DNA from: Mercenaria mercenaria
Lineage: Eukaryota > Mollusca > Bivalvia > Venerida > Veneridae
Direction of reading: 5' to 3'
NCBI RefSeq assembly: GCF_021730395.1
Contig: NC_069369.1
Coordinates: forward strand, 60,601,501 to 60,665,500
Length of the DNA stretch: 64,000 nucleotides
The notes under the pieces were generated by a model, which saw only the letters and a program-made list of their open reading frames with translations, ran no database searches and was not told where the DNA came from. The position numbers and the translations under genes are program-made. Below are positions 10,929 through 21,587 of the stretch, piece after piece; the first letter of the stretch is position 1; each line of letters opens with the position of its first letter.

Positions 10929-12963
10929 CTGAATAAAAGAAAGATCAAATTCCAAACAGACGACAAATGACAGATGTCATTAATAGCAACCGATGAAACA
11001 TTTCTGTTTGTAAAATTACAGACAGGGACGCAGTCACAAAAGAATGAAATGGCTTGCTTTTTATGGAATATTTAATACTTCGTAGAAATTACTTTTTAAA
11101 TAGCTTTGTAACGCGCTAAGCTTTGTTAATTTTATTTTATTAAATTGCGAGAGCTACAACGAAGTCCATCGTAACAGATCTATTTTTGTTGTTATAATTT
11201 TGTTATCAAAACAAAATGTCTAGAAGTAACATTTATAAATATCATGCATTCATACCTTGTCCAAGACTTTCATCAGTGTGACATCTCCCCTCTTTCATTT
11301 CGCTGTATACACTTTGCAAACCGTTTGAAAGTCCAGCCTCGAGCAATGACTTTTTCCCATCAATTTTGACTTCAAGTTCTTTTATTATTTCATTGGGACG
11401 GAGGACAAATTCGTACCAGTGTGTCTGATGAATGCACTCGGCAATTTCAATGTGCTGTGTACTGAGATGGGACAGTTGCTTCAACGCCATTTTGCGAAGA
11501 TAACGAAGATCCACGGCTTGGACAAGCATGTTTAGGTGGTTGGCTAACATCATCTGGAGTATCTCCAAAGCATCTTTGGTAAGGCGGCAACTAATCAACG
11601 CTAACGAGTTCACTGATTGGTTGTGAAGCTCAGCGCTGACGACGTGATTACTCATTGGGTTAATCACGTGATCTAATTCTGACATGTATGCCGCCATTGC
11701 GATATCGGCTCCTTTGAAACCGAAGTCCACGTGAAAGTCGCTCCCAGATAGGTTTGGTGGAAGGTCAAAGTTCAGATTTACATTGACAAGCTCAGAAAAT
11801 TGTGCAAATAGCAACTTCCCACAAACCCCAAGACTTTGCCGCATCTGGTCTAGAGTAAGTGACAATGTTTCTCCTTGGAAATTGGCACCATTTAGAATAG
11901 TTTCTGTACGATGATCAATAATGGGGTTGTCAGAGACTCCTTGTAACTCAATCCGGAACTTTCTGTTCGCATCTTTCAGTGTCTCTACGACTGGACCGAG
12001 CCACTGTGCTGCACTGCGCAAACTGTAACGATCTTGTTTTAAACGATGTGTTGAAAGTGTTTCTTTCTTGTTCATATCTAGACGTTGAACAGCTAGTTTA
12101 CTGTTATGAAGAAGTTCACGCAAATTTTTGGCAACTTCCATCTGGCCGCAGTGAGGCATACAACCTTGTATAACGGGGTGAAAACTTTCTGTAGTTCCAT
12201 GAAGCGCCTCTACTGCTAGAGCTGTACATGCTTGGGTTAGAAGGCAGGCAATGTTGGCATCGTACAGAACAGGAGCTGACACACCCACTGTGAATGAAGT
12301 ACCGTTGACAACTGCCAATCCGTCTCTATGCCCCATATTTGCAGGTTTTATTTCAGCAGCCCGAAGTGCTGATAAGCATTTCATTTGCTCGCCTTTGTAA
12401 TAAACATTCAAGTCTTCCCTTCCGACCAAAGCGGCGGCAACATAGCTCAAAGGAATAAGATCTCCACTGGCGCTAATAGATCCTCGTATTGGAACAGCCG
12501 GGACGATATTACAATTTATTAGATCTGTAAGCTTTTGAACAAAATTTGCTGAGACCCCAGAATAGGCCAAGCTCAGTGAATTCGCTCTAACAGCCATTGC
12601 TGCGCGGACAGGACCAGGCGGAAATGTCCTTCCAAATCCAATGTTTAGATGTCGCAGAAGAGAATCTTGAATGTCTGCAGCGTTCTTGGCGCGAACATCC
12701 GCTGATCCACCAAATCCAGTATTTAGACCATATATGTATACACTGCTATCATTGTCTACTAAATTCTCTAGAAATTTTGCATTCTTTTCGATCTCTTTCA
12801 CCGCTGTATCTGTTAGCTTGACCTTAACATTTTCGTCACTGGCAATACGCTTCAGAGCAGCAACATTTAGGTTGTGGCCGTCGAGACTGACAATGTCCGG
12901 CACTGCTTGCAGCTCCTTGATGCAGTCAAGTGATTGTCTCAGGTGCGATGCCGCCGACTCCAT
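10753..12963 (-). CDS. Aromatic amino-acid ammonia-lyase (TAL/PAL-like, MIO family)
   Basis: A cytosolic lyase removing ammonia from an aromatic amino acid to give a cinnamate-type acid. Coding exons 12,963-11,256 and 10,928-10,753 join in phase 1 (CAAG|GTATGA donor, TTATTCAG|GAACTC acceptor) to give about 627 aa. Numbered from a Met one codon upstream of the likely start, Tyr79 lies in YIYGLNTGFGG, the MIO-forming Ala166-Ser167-Gly168 in GSISASGDL, Asn221 in VVNGTSF, HGTTESFHP at 256-264, and Tyr314/Arg317 in QDRYSLR. The selectivity pair is His106-Leu107 in LLRHLNIG. In this family His-Leu marks tyrosine ammonia-lyases and tyrosine aminomutases, Phe-Leu marks PAL, and Ser-His marks the histidine enzyme. 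The GG after TGF also argues against animal HAL. The ATG at 12,963 is chosen; a GTG one codon upstream is not a plausible eukaryotic start. Substrate choice is inferred, not shown. Confidence 0.93.
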
Positions 12964-12994
12964 CACATCTACTGCTAACGTACACCTCCTTCAA
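11256..12994 (-). other. Lyase main exon with 5' UTR and splice sites
   Basis: The exon starts after a TATATATTCTAG acceptor at 12,995-12,996 and has 31 nt of 5' UTR, with an in-frame TGA ten codons before the ATG. It ends at 11,256 with the donor GTATGA. It carries the entire catalytic core (about 569 codons) without an intron. A non-coding first exon must lie upstream of 12,996; I could not place it. Confidence 0.75.
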
Positions 12995-12996
12995 CT

Positions 12997-13185
12997 AGAA
13001 TATATAAAATGATACTGTGATATTAGTCCTTTAAATGTCTTGTTTGTTATTTCCGGGACAAACGGAAACTCGAACCAAAGACATGATAAATCAAATGAAT
13101 ATAAATTAACCCTTTGAAGATCTTGCCGGAAATTTCAGCGAATAACTACGACACATTTAATCGGGTGCTATTTTTACGTACTTAA
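12997..13185. other. Upstream region or first intron of the lyase gene
   Basis: AT-rich sequence directly upstream of the exon 2 acceptor. It is expected to be intron, with a promoter farther up. No TATA box or first exon could be fixed. Confidence 0.3.
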
Positions 13186-13189
13186 CAAG

Positions 13190-13445
13190 CTTATTTAGGG
13201 ACGTCGCCGGTTACACATACGGGCGAGTCCTCCATGTGTAGTGGAAGGATATTGCAATTTACAGAAGACGCTCAAGTTCAGAAGATTTTCCCGATTCCTT
13301 AGCGTGCCAGGTGTAAAGCACACATAGGGACTCCTATCCCAATGTTAGTAACCGGGGCCCATACTCAACGACACCTGGTTTCAGGCAGTTCTCGAACATT
13401 AGCACTGGACCAATGCGTCCGCTCTATGTTTATAGGGGATTGATT
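13190..13445 (-). repeat. SINE-like dispersed repeat
   Basis: GAGTCCTCCATGTGTAG, GTGGAAGGATATTGCAATTT and ACAGAAGACGCTCAAG resemble the right half of the SINE at 30,033-30,310 (CGACTCCTCCAGAAGAC, GGAGGATAGTGCAAGA, TACAGAAGATGCTCCAA). GGACCAATGCGTCCGCTCTA at the right end looks like the reverse of a tRNA-like D-arm region. The copy is old. Confidence 0.4.
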
Positions 13446-15334
13446 TCCTTTAATATGAAAGCTGCTACCTGATAATTTGTAACGCTGAATTTTATTTTTA
13501 AATCTGGTAAACATTTAGTAAATGGCTAATCGTGGAAGCAGGCAACATAATATAAATGATGTCATTAACACACTGCTGATTGTTTTATTATTATTATTTT
13601 GTTACAATAAATCAAAGAGCTATAAAAATAAAGTATTTTATACTTCTTTGAATAAATCAATTTCAGTTGTAAATATAAAGCAAGACAGTCATTTGTTCTA
13701 GTTAGCAAGAGCTACAATTTTTTGTTCAAATTTTAGGAAACTGTTTATATCAAATCTGCCGTTTTTTTACGTTGCCATTGACACTTTGATCAAGTAATGA
13801 CTTTTTAATACTTGCCTCGTTTTAACCTGATCTAGTGTAGTTTGACGAAAATATGAATGTTAGTTTTCTTTGTAATTTCAGACCAAAATTCCAATTTATA
13901 TATTACATGTTGCATTACCCTAAATATATATTTTGTAGACATAACACACCTTAAATTAAAAGTACACATATATCTTCCATGATTTTCTATATCATATATA
14001 GTTATTTTTATTTTACTAATTAAATTGCATAAAATACGTATACAGTTGAACCCGCCTTAACTGTCACCTGTATAAAACAACCACTTGCCTTAAGCAGCCA
14101 GTAGGCCAACTTCCTAAATCTTAATAGACCAACTTATATCGTTCCCTTAATTGGTTGTTTGTGTATCAATCAATCTATTTGGATCAACTATCCGATAGAA
14201 GATGGACTTAATGTTATTTTCCGAACATTTGTATTAGATAATAATCGCATCATAACAGAACCTTAATTAATGTACATGTACATTTTTATTTAAAATTTGC
14301 ATGCTAGCATTTTATCGTTCGAGTAGAAAAATGGGGAAAAAATCCTGGTTTTTCTAAATATTTATATAATGCACAACGCAAAAAAATCAAAATGACGGCA
14401 AGACTGTCTAAAGCCATTTACATGTCTCTGCTATGGTCTCGGGTTTAAAATAAAAAAAAATGTCCTTTTAATTACGCTGAAGGGATTCACTGACTTTTAA
14501 AAAAAATCGTTTAAATGCCTTACAGATGTGTGCTGGCATGCTGGGATTTTTACGAACGATTCTGACGTTCTATGTAGCACGGGTCCAAGACTCCGTGATT
14601 CTCTTTCTTAAATTACAGACCGGTACAAAATACACGATCTTGTTCTGTTCTGTTAAATGCATGGCAATATAATAATTTAGCAAAAATGTTCAAATATTTC
14701 AAAGATTTTCTTTAAAAATGTCCTTAGGCTCCTGTTGCAACAAAATTACAAACTCGGTCCAATATTTATTGCCTCTTTTGCAGATGTTATTTCGACATTT
14801 CCATTTGTTTTCAGCAAAATTGTTACAATAATTAAACAAAACCAAACGGCTTAGTGTAGTGATAAACAACTTAGCTGAAAATAGATTTTAATTAGCACAA
14901 ATTCATAAATTTCCGAGAAAATTATACTTACTTTTATCGCGTCTAAAATAGACCAAATTCTGTACACTTCTGCCGAAAAATCGGTTAGATATTGTAGACT
15001 TATTAATTACCCACAATGACTGATTTGTACATTTATTTGCAATAAGCATGACATCCAAGTCAGGCCTATGAAGTTTTAATAACCTTTGACGGCTTTATAG
15101 ACACTTTTATAAGACTAAGATGTTATACAAGCAGTGTGTTACGAAGTGCATAGTTTTCCCTGCCCACTCAAAAATTCATCAACCAGATCGCTTTTCATTC
15201 ATTAGCTAGGATCACTGTTCCTTTTTAACTGCACGCACGCTAACAATATACACTTACTTAATGGCCGGCCACTTGTCAAACGTAACTTTAGGTAAAGGAA
15301 AAATTTATTTACCGTCGCTTTGTAACAATGAATA
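13446..15334. other. Intergenic stretch with one dispersed repeat
   Basis: Mostly AT-rich and featureless. At about 14,044-14,140 lies a repeat with TTGAACCCGCCTTAACTGTC and TTAAGCAGCCAGTAGG; a related block lies at 47,930-48,050. No coding frame seen. Confidence 0.4.
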
Positions 15335-15527
15335 TAAGAACAGAACAGAACAGAACAGAACATAAGTTTATTTTTTTTCTAGGAATTGAACCGAAGTTCC
15401 TTTTCCAACCACACAATTAATAATAATATACATCAAGGTCAGATAACAATTACATAATTAAATACATTTACATCACAACAAATAAATAAATAAATTCGGA
15501 GAGTGAAATACAAAACAGACAATGCAT

Positions 15528-16213
15528 TTACATCACATTATTTACACAGTTATTTCTTATTTCATTCGCTTTTAATACATAAGATGCCAGTTTTGTTAGT
15601 GTCTTTTCATTTTCAGAGTTCAACAGTTCTATAAATTTCCACATACTGGGTCTCCTCCAGTAATATTTTGGAATAAGTTCTTTTCTTATATTATTATATT
15701 TTGGGCACTTCATCACAAAATGATATTCGTCCTCTATGTCTCCATTTTCAGCACCACAAATTAAACACAGTCTATCTTCCCTATCGAGTCTATTACGGCC
15801 ATAACGGCCCGTTTCTATCCTAAGGCTATGTGCAGACACACGCAATTTAGTCAAAGTAAATCGTTTGCATTTTGATAACTGGTTTAAATATCCAGCATAA
15901 CTAAAGTCTGTTTTGATATATTCATATAGTGACAATGTTCTGTTTGTACTAATATTTTCTAACCAGTCTTGCATAAAACAATCAATTAGTCTTTGCTTAA
16001 AAAAAGTGATACTAAACTTTTTATGCACTTCAAATGGATTCTCCCAAACGTATCCGAAACCATTCGAGCACAATAAATGTTTAACATTACTTGCCTTCAA
16101 TATGCAGTTATCAGTATTAACAATTTTGAACCAATACTTTAAAGCACGAACATATCTATTGATTTACAAAGGATATCTACCTAGCTCTCCATAAATACTA
16201 GCGTTGCTGGTAC
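15528..16213 (-). pseudogene. LINE C-terminal region with cysteine motif
   Basis: Reads STSNASIYGELGRYPL and one in-frame stop, then INRYVRALKYW. A clear 190-codon frame follows from 16,100. It includes a CLICGAENGDIEDEYHF, then VMKCPKY zinc-finger-like motif (C-x2-C ... H-x4-C), which is the usual end of this LINE type. The stop TAA in the linker shows the copy is dead apart from the insertions. Confidence 0.85.
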
Positions 16214-16217
16214 TTAA

Positions 16218-17290
16218 GGAGGAACCACACTATAACTTTTTTTCAGAGCCCACGTTATTGACTGGTACCAACAAAAACTGGAAGATATTTCTGATTTAGA
16301 TCTGTGTATATTTTTACGTTTAATGCATCAGTGACGTTTCCATGACGTCGCAAACATGACCACTTCGCGCACTTTTGACGTCAGATATACGAAGACAAAA
16401 TCTGTCTTGAAATTATTGTACCGGCAATATTTTTTAACGTAAACCCATAAATTATACATGAAATGAAAGCTGACATGAAACTCCAGACGATGATCTAATC
16501 GGAATTGCTCTACGTTTTCGCGTAATAAAATGAGAGCCAAAAAATGAGTTTTCTTTTTACTTAAATTTTCCACAAAAAACAGCTTCGCTCAGCATTAAAA
16601 AAAAATCCATCCGTAATTTTTTTACCAAAATTGAATATGTTTTACACTAATACGTCCTGTAAATATGAAGTAAAAAACAGAAAGTTTTACCGTGCCGTTT
16701 TGTGGCTATAAGAACTTTTAAAGCATCACTACAGTAACATTTTTCGACGCTGAAAAGAAGATATGGAACTTAAGGTTAGGCAAAAAAAGTTTGTTTCTGG
16801 TAACATGCTAAACAAATAGGGTAGGTAGCTAAAGTGCCGCCAGTTTTAATTTACACATTTACAATCAACTATAATAGATTGTATTTAATGACGATTTAAT
16901 CGGAATTGCTCTACGTTTTCGTTTAATAAAATGAAAGCCAAAAAATGAGTTTCCTTTTCACTTAAATTTTTACAAAAATAGCTTTGCTCTGCGTTAAAAA
17001 ATATCCATCCGTAATTTTTTTACCAAAATAGAATATGATTTACACTAATACGTCCTGTAAATATGTAATAAAAAAACAGAAAGTTTTACCGTGCCGTTTT
17101 GTGGCTGTAAGAACTTTTTAAGCATCACTACAGTAACATTTTTCGACGCTGAAAAAACAAATGACGTGAAGATATGGCCCTTAAGGTTAGGCAAAAAAGT
17201 TTGTTTCTGGTAACATACTAAAAAAATAGGGTAGGAAGCCAAGATGCTGCCAGTTTTTATTACACAGTTACAATTAACTGTAATACATTT
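16218..17290. repeat. Left arm of the foldback element, internally duplicated
   Basis: About 400 bp is repeated in tandem: 16,490-16,890 and 16,895-17,290 share CGGAATTGCTCTACGTTTTC, CCATCCGTAATTTTTTTACC, AGAAAGTTTTACCGTGCCG, TTTTTCGACGCTGAAAA and GTTTGTTTCTGGTAACAT. The outer copy belongs to the terminal inverted repeat. Confidence 0.8.
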
Positions 17291-19734
17291 ATTATTAGGT
17301 ATAAGGCCATGTTACGGCTACGAAGTAGGCTCGAAAAGGCTTTTTGACCATGTCTGGAAGTTTTTCGTCGACCCAGTTGGGTCCCTTTTGACATAAACTT
17401 GTACCCTTTTAATACATGGTCGACTAGGTATGGGTCCTGGCTACGGATTAAGACCATGTTCGAAAACCTGGGTGAGCCATATGTGTCAGGGGAGGTAATA
17501 TATGGAGGAACGGTACTGTATCAAATTCATACTGAATTTCAGCTGATAATGACACTATGTTAGATTTTGACCCTTGTTCGAATCTCTACACCCCAGATAC
17601 CTACCTATATCATATATGAATATGTTTGTAGGTGTCTAAGCTTTACATTTAAGCTATTTACAAGTCCATATGATGCCATCAGAGCTCAGGACAGGTATCA
17701 GAAAATGACCAAACTTGTTATTTGCAGGAGGGTGCTGGCCAAGACTAAGCTGGTCCGCCCCGGGGAGCCGTGAGAATTGCTCTAATGGTGTCATTGGACT
17801 CAGTGAAGGTAGTGCTTGTGTTTTCAGGACTGCCTTGACTGCTCTGAAAAGTTCATATTTTGAGAATATTACCGGAATTTGACCTATGACCTTGACCCCT
17901 AGTCAACCTGACGTGGCCTGTTTTCTCTAGGTACTTGCTTGCCCTTTGCAAAAAAGTATCATTTATTAAAATCGGACATCAGGTTATGAAGATATGTCTC
18001 TTCTGACAAGGCCAGCCCCTCTATTTAATATATGAAGAAGTACGCATATTTTCACGAAAAATGATACATTTTGAGACGGTCCTCCGACAAAACCGTCGGC
18101 GATAAAAATATACAAATTACATACCTGCTTAGACAATGTTTAGATATAATTTATTAAAGTTATTTAATTAAAATATCTTGTGTTTGGAACATTCTACAAT
18201 TATGTGAAGTTAATGAAAAACACTGCCTTTTACCGTACGGAAAAGTACGGAAATACAGCTTTTATCCTAAATTACGTACAGACGGACGAAAAGATGTTGT
18301 CTTTTTTGTCACAAACTTTCAAATTTTGTCATTTTCTGTCAAAACAAGTTTTAATTTGCAGTTATTTCGCAAAAGTAAATATTTTATAAGCACTTTTTCC
18401 TTATTTTACGGCAAATATTTTAAGCCCAAAATGGCAAAGTTCAGCAAATGTTCCCGACGGCGTGCTCATCGGGGAAGACAATTGTTTTTCATATTCGATT
18501 AGACAATATTTCCAACTACTTTTTAAAAGAACTTTCAGTTTGATCTCTTACTCGTAACGCTTTTTATAATAAAAAGAAATTGATGAATTTTTCGAAAAAA
18601 TGCGACCAAGATTAGCGTTATACGGTCCCTATAGCAAGTCTACAGATCGTACAGACGGACAAAACTTACCTAAAACTATCTATTTCCATAAAAAATAATT
18701 GCTATTCGCCAAAACGTGTTACTTAAGAGCCTTAGTTGATGTAAAATATTTTTTCAGAAAAATAAAGTGTATTTTCGTAATGTTTTTGCTTTTTGACATA
18801 ATGGCACCCATGTTCGAGCCCGGACGACACTTGGGGTCGGGTTTGAGCCTTGCGCTATACCTTTATGAAATAGTTCTTGAATAGTTCTACAGAAGAATGT
18901 AACTTTCATTAAGATATCTAGAGTAATATATCGTATACCTAGTAATAAAGAAGCGATAAAAATCGTAAAATATGCGTCGAGAAATCCGTGCAGAACTACG
19001 CGCTATTATCTGAGTCTACATGTCTTTTTGACCACACCAAGTACGTGATCGCGATCGGCCAATTTGCTCTGAACAAATGTGTAATGTTTTATGCTATTAT
19101 AGACAAATTCGGTAATTTCTGTAAAATTACTACATAAATACGGTACACTTTATACAAAGTATATAAAATATGTTAACTATTTGCGTTGTTAAATAGGCTC
19201 AGGTCTATAACTCTCTTTTGCGGAAAATGTATTAGCAATAATTTTGTATATGTTAGAAGAGTTTCAAAAAATACATGTTTATTATCTTGCATAACTTCGA
19301 AAATGACCACGCAGATAATGAGGTCACTGAAAGGAAATTTACACTAGTGATTCCACTGATGTGATAATTATTCTTATCACTATAAACAAATGCCATAGTC
19401 TCAGCCTATTCTTTAATTAGTACTTTTCCTCGCAGAAACATAATATTTCTGAACGGTAGATATTCGGATCTGGTAGTATGTTAACTAATGATAGCGTTAC
19501 CGTCTGTGTGATTACACTTTCCATAAAGGCTACCACAATTACTAAATAATGGGATAACTAATGTAATTTCACGTTTATCTGAACGTTGCGTAACTTGTCA
19601 ATTCTTCAAAAACAATTTAAAATGGTGACGTCGAGAAAACGTAAATTTGTTGACCTAGTATCAACGCATAACAGCTAATTACCTAAAAACGACACCGCAG
19701 AACTTTCTAAATTTTGACTATTATTCAGAAAACA

Positions 19735-20453
19735 TACTAATGTAAAACATATTCAGTTTTAATAAAAAAAATTACGAATGGATATTTTTTTAATGCTGAG
19801 CGAAGCTATTTTTTTGTGGAAATTTTAAGTAAAAAAAAACTCGTTTTTGGCTTTCATTTTATTAAGCGAAAACTTAGAGCAATTCCGATTAAATCATCAT
19901 TAAATAAAAATCTATTATAGTTAATTGTAAATGTGTAAGAAAAAAAAACTGGCGGCACTTTAGCTACCTACCCTATTTATTTAGCATGTTACCAGAAACA
20001 AACATTTTTTGCCTGGACGTATTAGTGTAAAACATATTCAATTTTGGTAAAAAAATTACGGATGGATTTTTTTTAAATGCTGAGCGAAGCTATTTTTTGT
20101 GGAAAATTTAAATAAAAAGAAAACTCGTTTTTGGCTCTCATTTTATTACGCGAAAACGTAGAGCAATTCCGATTAAATCATCATCTGGAGTTTCATGTCA
20201 GCTTTCATTTCATGTATAATTTATGGGTTTACGTTAAAAAATATTGCCGGTACAATAATTTCAAGGGAGATTTTGTCCTCGTATATCTGACGTCAAAAGT
20301 ACGCGAAGTGGTCATGTTTGCGACGTCATGGAAACGTCACTGATGCATTAAACGTAAAAATATACACAGATCTAAATCAGAAATATCTTCCAGTTTTTGT
20401 TGGTGCCAGTCAATAACGTGGGCTCTGAAAAAAAGTTATAGTGTGGTTCCTCC
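19735..20453. repeat. Right arm of the foldback element
   Basis: Reverse complement of the left arm. It contains two copies of the AATGCTGAGCGAAGCTATTT and AGCAATTCCGATTAAATC blocks (about 19,780-19,895 and 20,075-20,185). The CTGGCGGCACTTTAGCTACC block also matches the left arm inverted. Confidence 0.8.
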
Positions 20454-20457
20454 TTAA

Positions 20458-20643
20458 CTTTACGTTCAATATTCTCTTACAAAACTTTAAGTGTATACGT
20501 TCTATCTCTTTAGACTTAATTATTCCCCACACTTCACACGAGTAGTTGAGAACAGAGCTCACAAAGGAGTCAAATAGCTGACAATATATTTTTGGTTTCA
20601 TGTCAAACTGTTTTATATTTTGTAACAAAAAGTTCATCGCCTT
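20458..20643 (-). pseudogene. LINE middle segment between two insertions
   Basis: Reads AMNFLLQNIKQFDMKPK, then YCQLFDSFVSSVLNYSCEVW and RIHLKFCKRILNVK. This is the thumb/connection region typical of LINE proteins (SxxxxxYxxEVWG, then FCKRILxV). It is bounded on the left by the TTAA element and on the right by the 944 bp element. Confidence 0.85.
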
Positions 20644-21587
20644 CCCAGCCAGCATTCTATATCGGCCCGATATCAAACCGACGTCGTTGTCTATAACGGC
20701 CCGATATCGGCTTCAATATCGGCTGCAAATAGGAATGATGTCGGCCCGACGTCGGCAGACGATATCGGACCAACATCATAATGACATCGGTCCGACATCG
20801 GCAAACGATATTTGGCCAACATCAAAATGATATCGGCCCGATATTGGCAGATCATACTGTGTCGCGAAATAGTGTGACACGCAGTGTTTCATCAAAGTTT
20901 TCTTCAAATATACACTTTATAAATTCTCAGAGTAACTTACTTGAGAACAGATGTGTCTTGCATCATGTGTATGATGATTATTTCATTTTATTGATAAAAT
21001 ATCTTTCACAACTATTATACTACATGTTTTATAGAGTTACGAAATTTTCTGTATATTCTTAACACTGTTAAGATTGTTCAATTAGAATTTTAAACATATT
21101 TCTATTTTCATTTTTTTTGTAAATATAAATATTTCTACGGCGGCATTCTACATAAAATAAAAATGCATCTTAATCATAACCTCCCTTTATTACATATAAA
21201 ATTTTGATAAATACCGTCTACAAATTGTGTTTGGAACCTAGTTTGATTAATTCTGGCATACATCATATTTGCTAAATGAATAAGCACACATGTAGATTAT
21301 TTTTTTCACGTATATCAATAATATTTTGAAAAATACAGCTATATTAGAGAAACCAATATCGGCCCGATGTCAATCCGACTTACGAAATAGTTACACTGAT
21401 TGATGTCGATCTACCGATATCAATATTTTGCGGCAGTTCAACGGATCGATCTCGGCGATATATGATCATTTTGTGTCGATTCGCCGTAAAACCTAACTCA
21501 CTCACTCACAACGGCCCGACGTCGGCACATTTTGCTGACATTCCGACATTATACCTATATCGGGCCGATATAGTCATGCTGGCTGGG
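20644..21587. mobile_element. 944 bp DNA element with CCCAGCCAGCAT ends
   Basis: Both termini read CCCAGCCAGCAT inward and continue into TATATCGGCCCGATAT with a few mismatches, giving an inverted repeat of about 28 bp. It lies inside the LINE. The uninterrupted LINE would read GCCTTAAGACC, so the insertion duplicated TT (2 bp). A subterminal array at about 20,660-20,850 holds imperfect units of about 43 bp built of nested palindromes such as GATATCGG and GACGTCGG. A shorter block of this type lies at 21,510-21,587, and GGCCCGATGTC occurs near 21,362. No coding capacity. Superfamily not assigned. Confidence 0.8.

Larger units (their letters stand above)
16218..20453. mobile_element. 4.24 kb TTAA-flanked foldback DNA element
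   Basis: The ends are perfect inverted repeats beginning GGAGGAACCACACTATAAC, flanked by TTAA at 16,214-16,217 and 20,454-20,457. The element sits inside the LINE, and removing it with one TTAA restores the LINE frame (VKLSTSNASIYGEL), so the target duplication is TTAA, as used by piggyBac-type transposases. The inverted arms are about 440 bp, and related sequence continues inward as a second, more diverged copy on each side. The 2.4 kb middle (about 17,290-19,730) has no open frame over 70 codons. It is therefore non-autonomous, and the superfamily is inferred only from the TTAA. Confidence 0.85.

Noticed and set aside
10734-10955. 73-codon open frame on the minus strand
   Set aside because: It overlaps the lyase C-terminal exon in a different frame; only the other frame matches the family.
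11979-13012. Plus-strand open frames across the lyase
   Set aside because: Antisense shadows of a strongly conserved coding exon.
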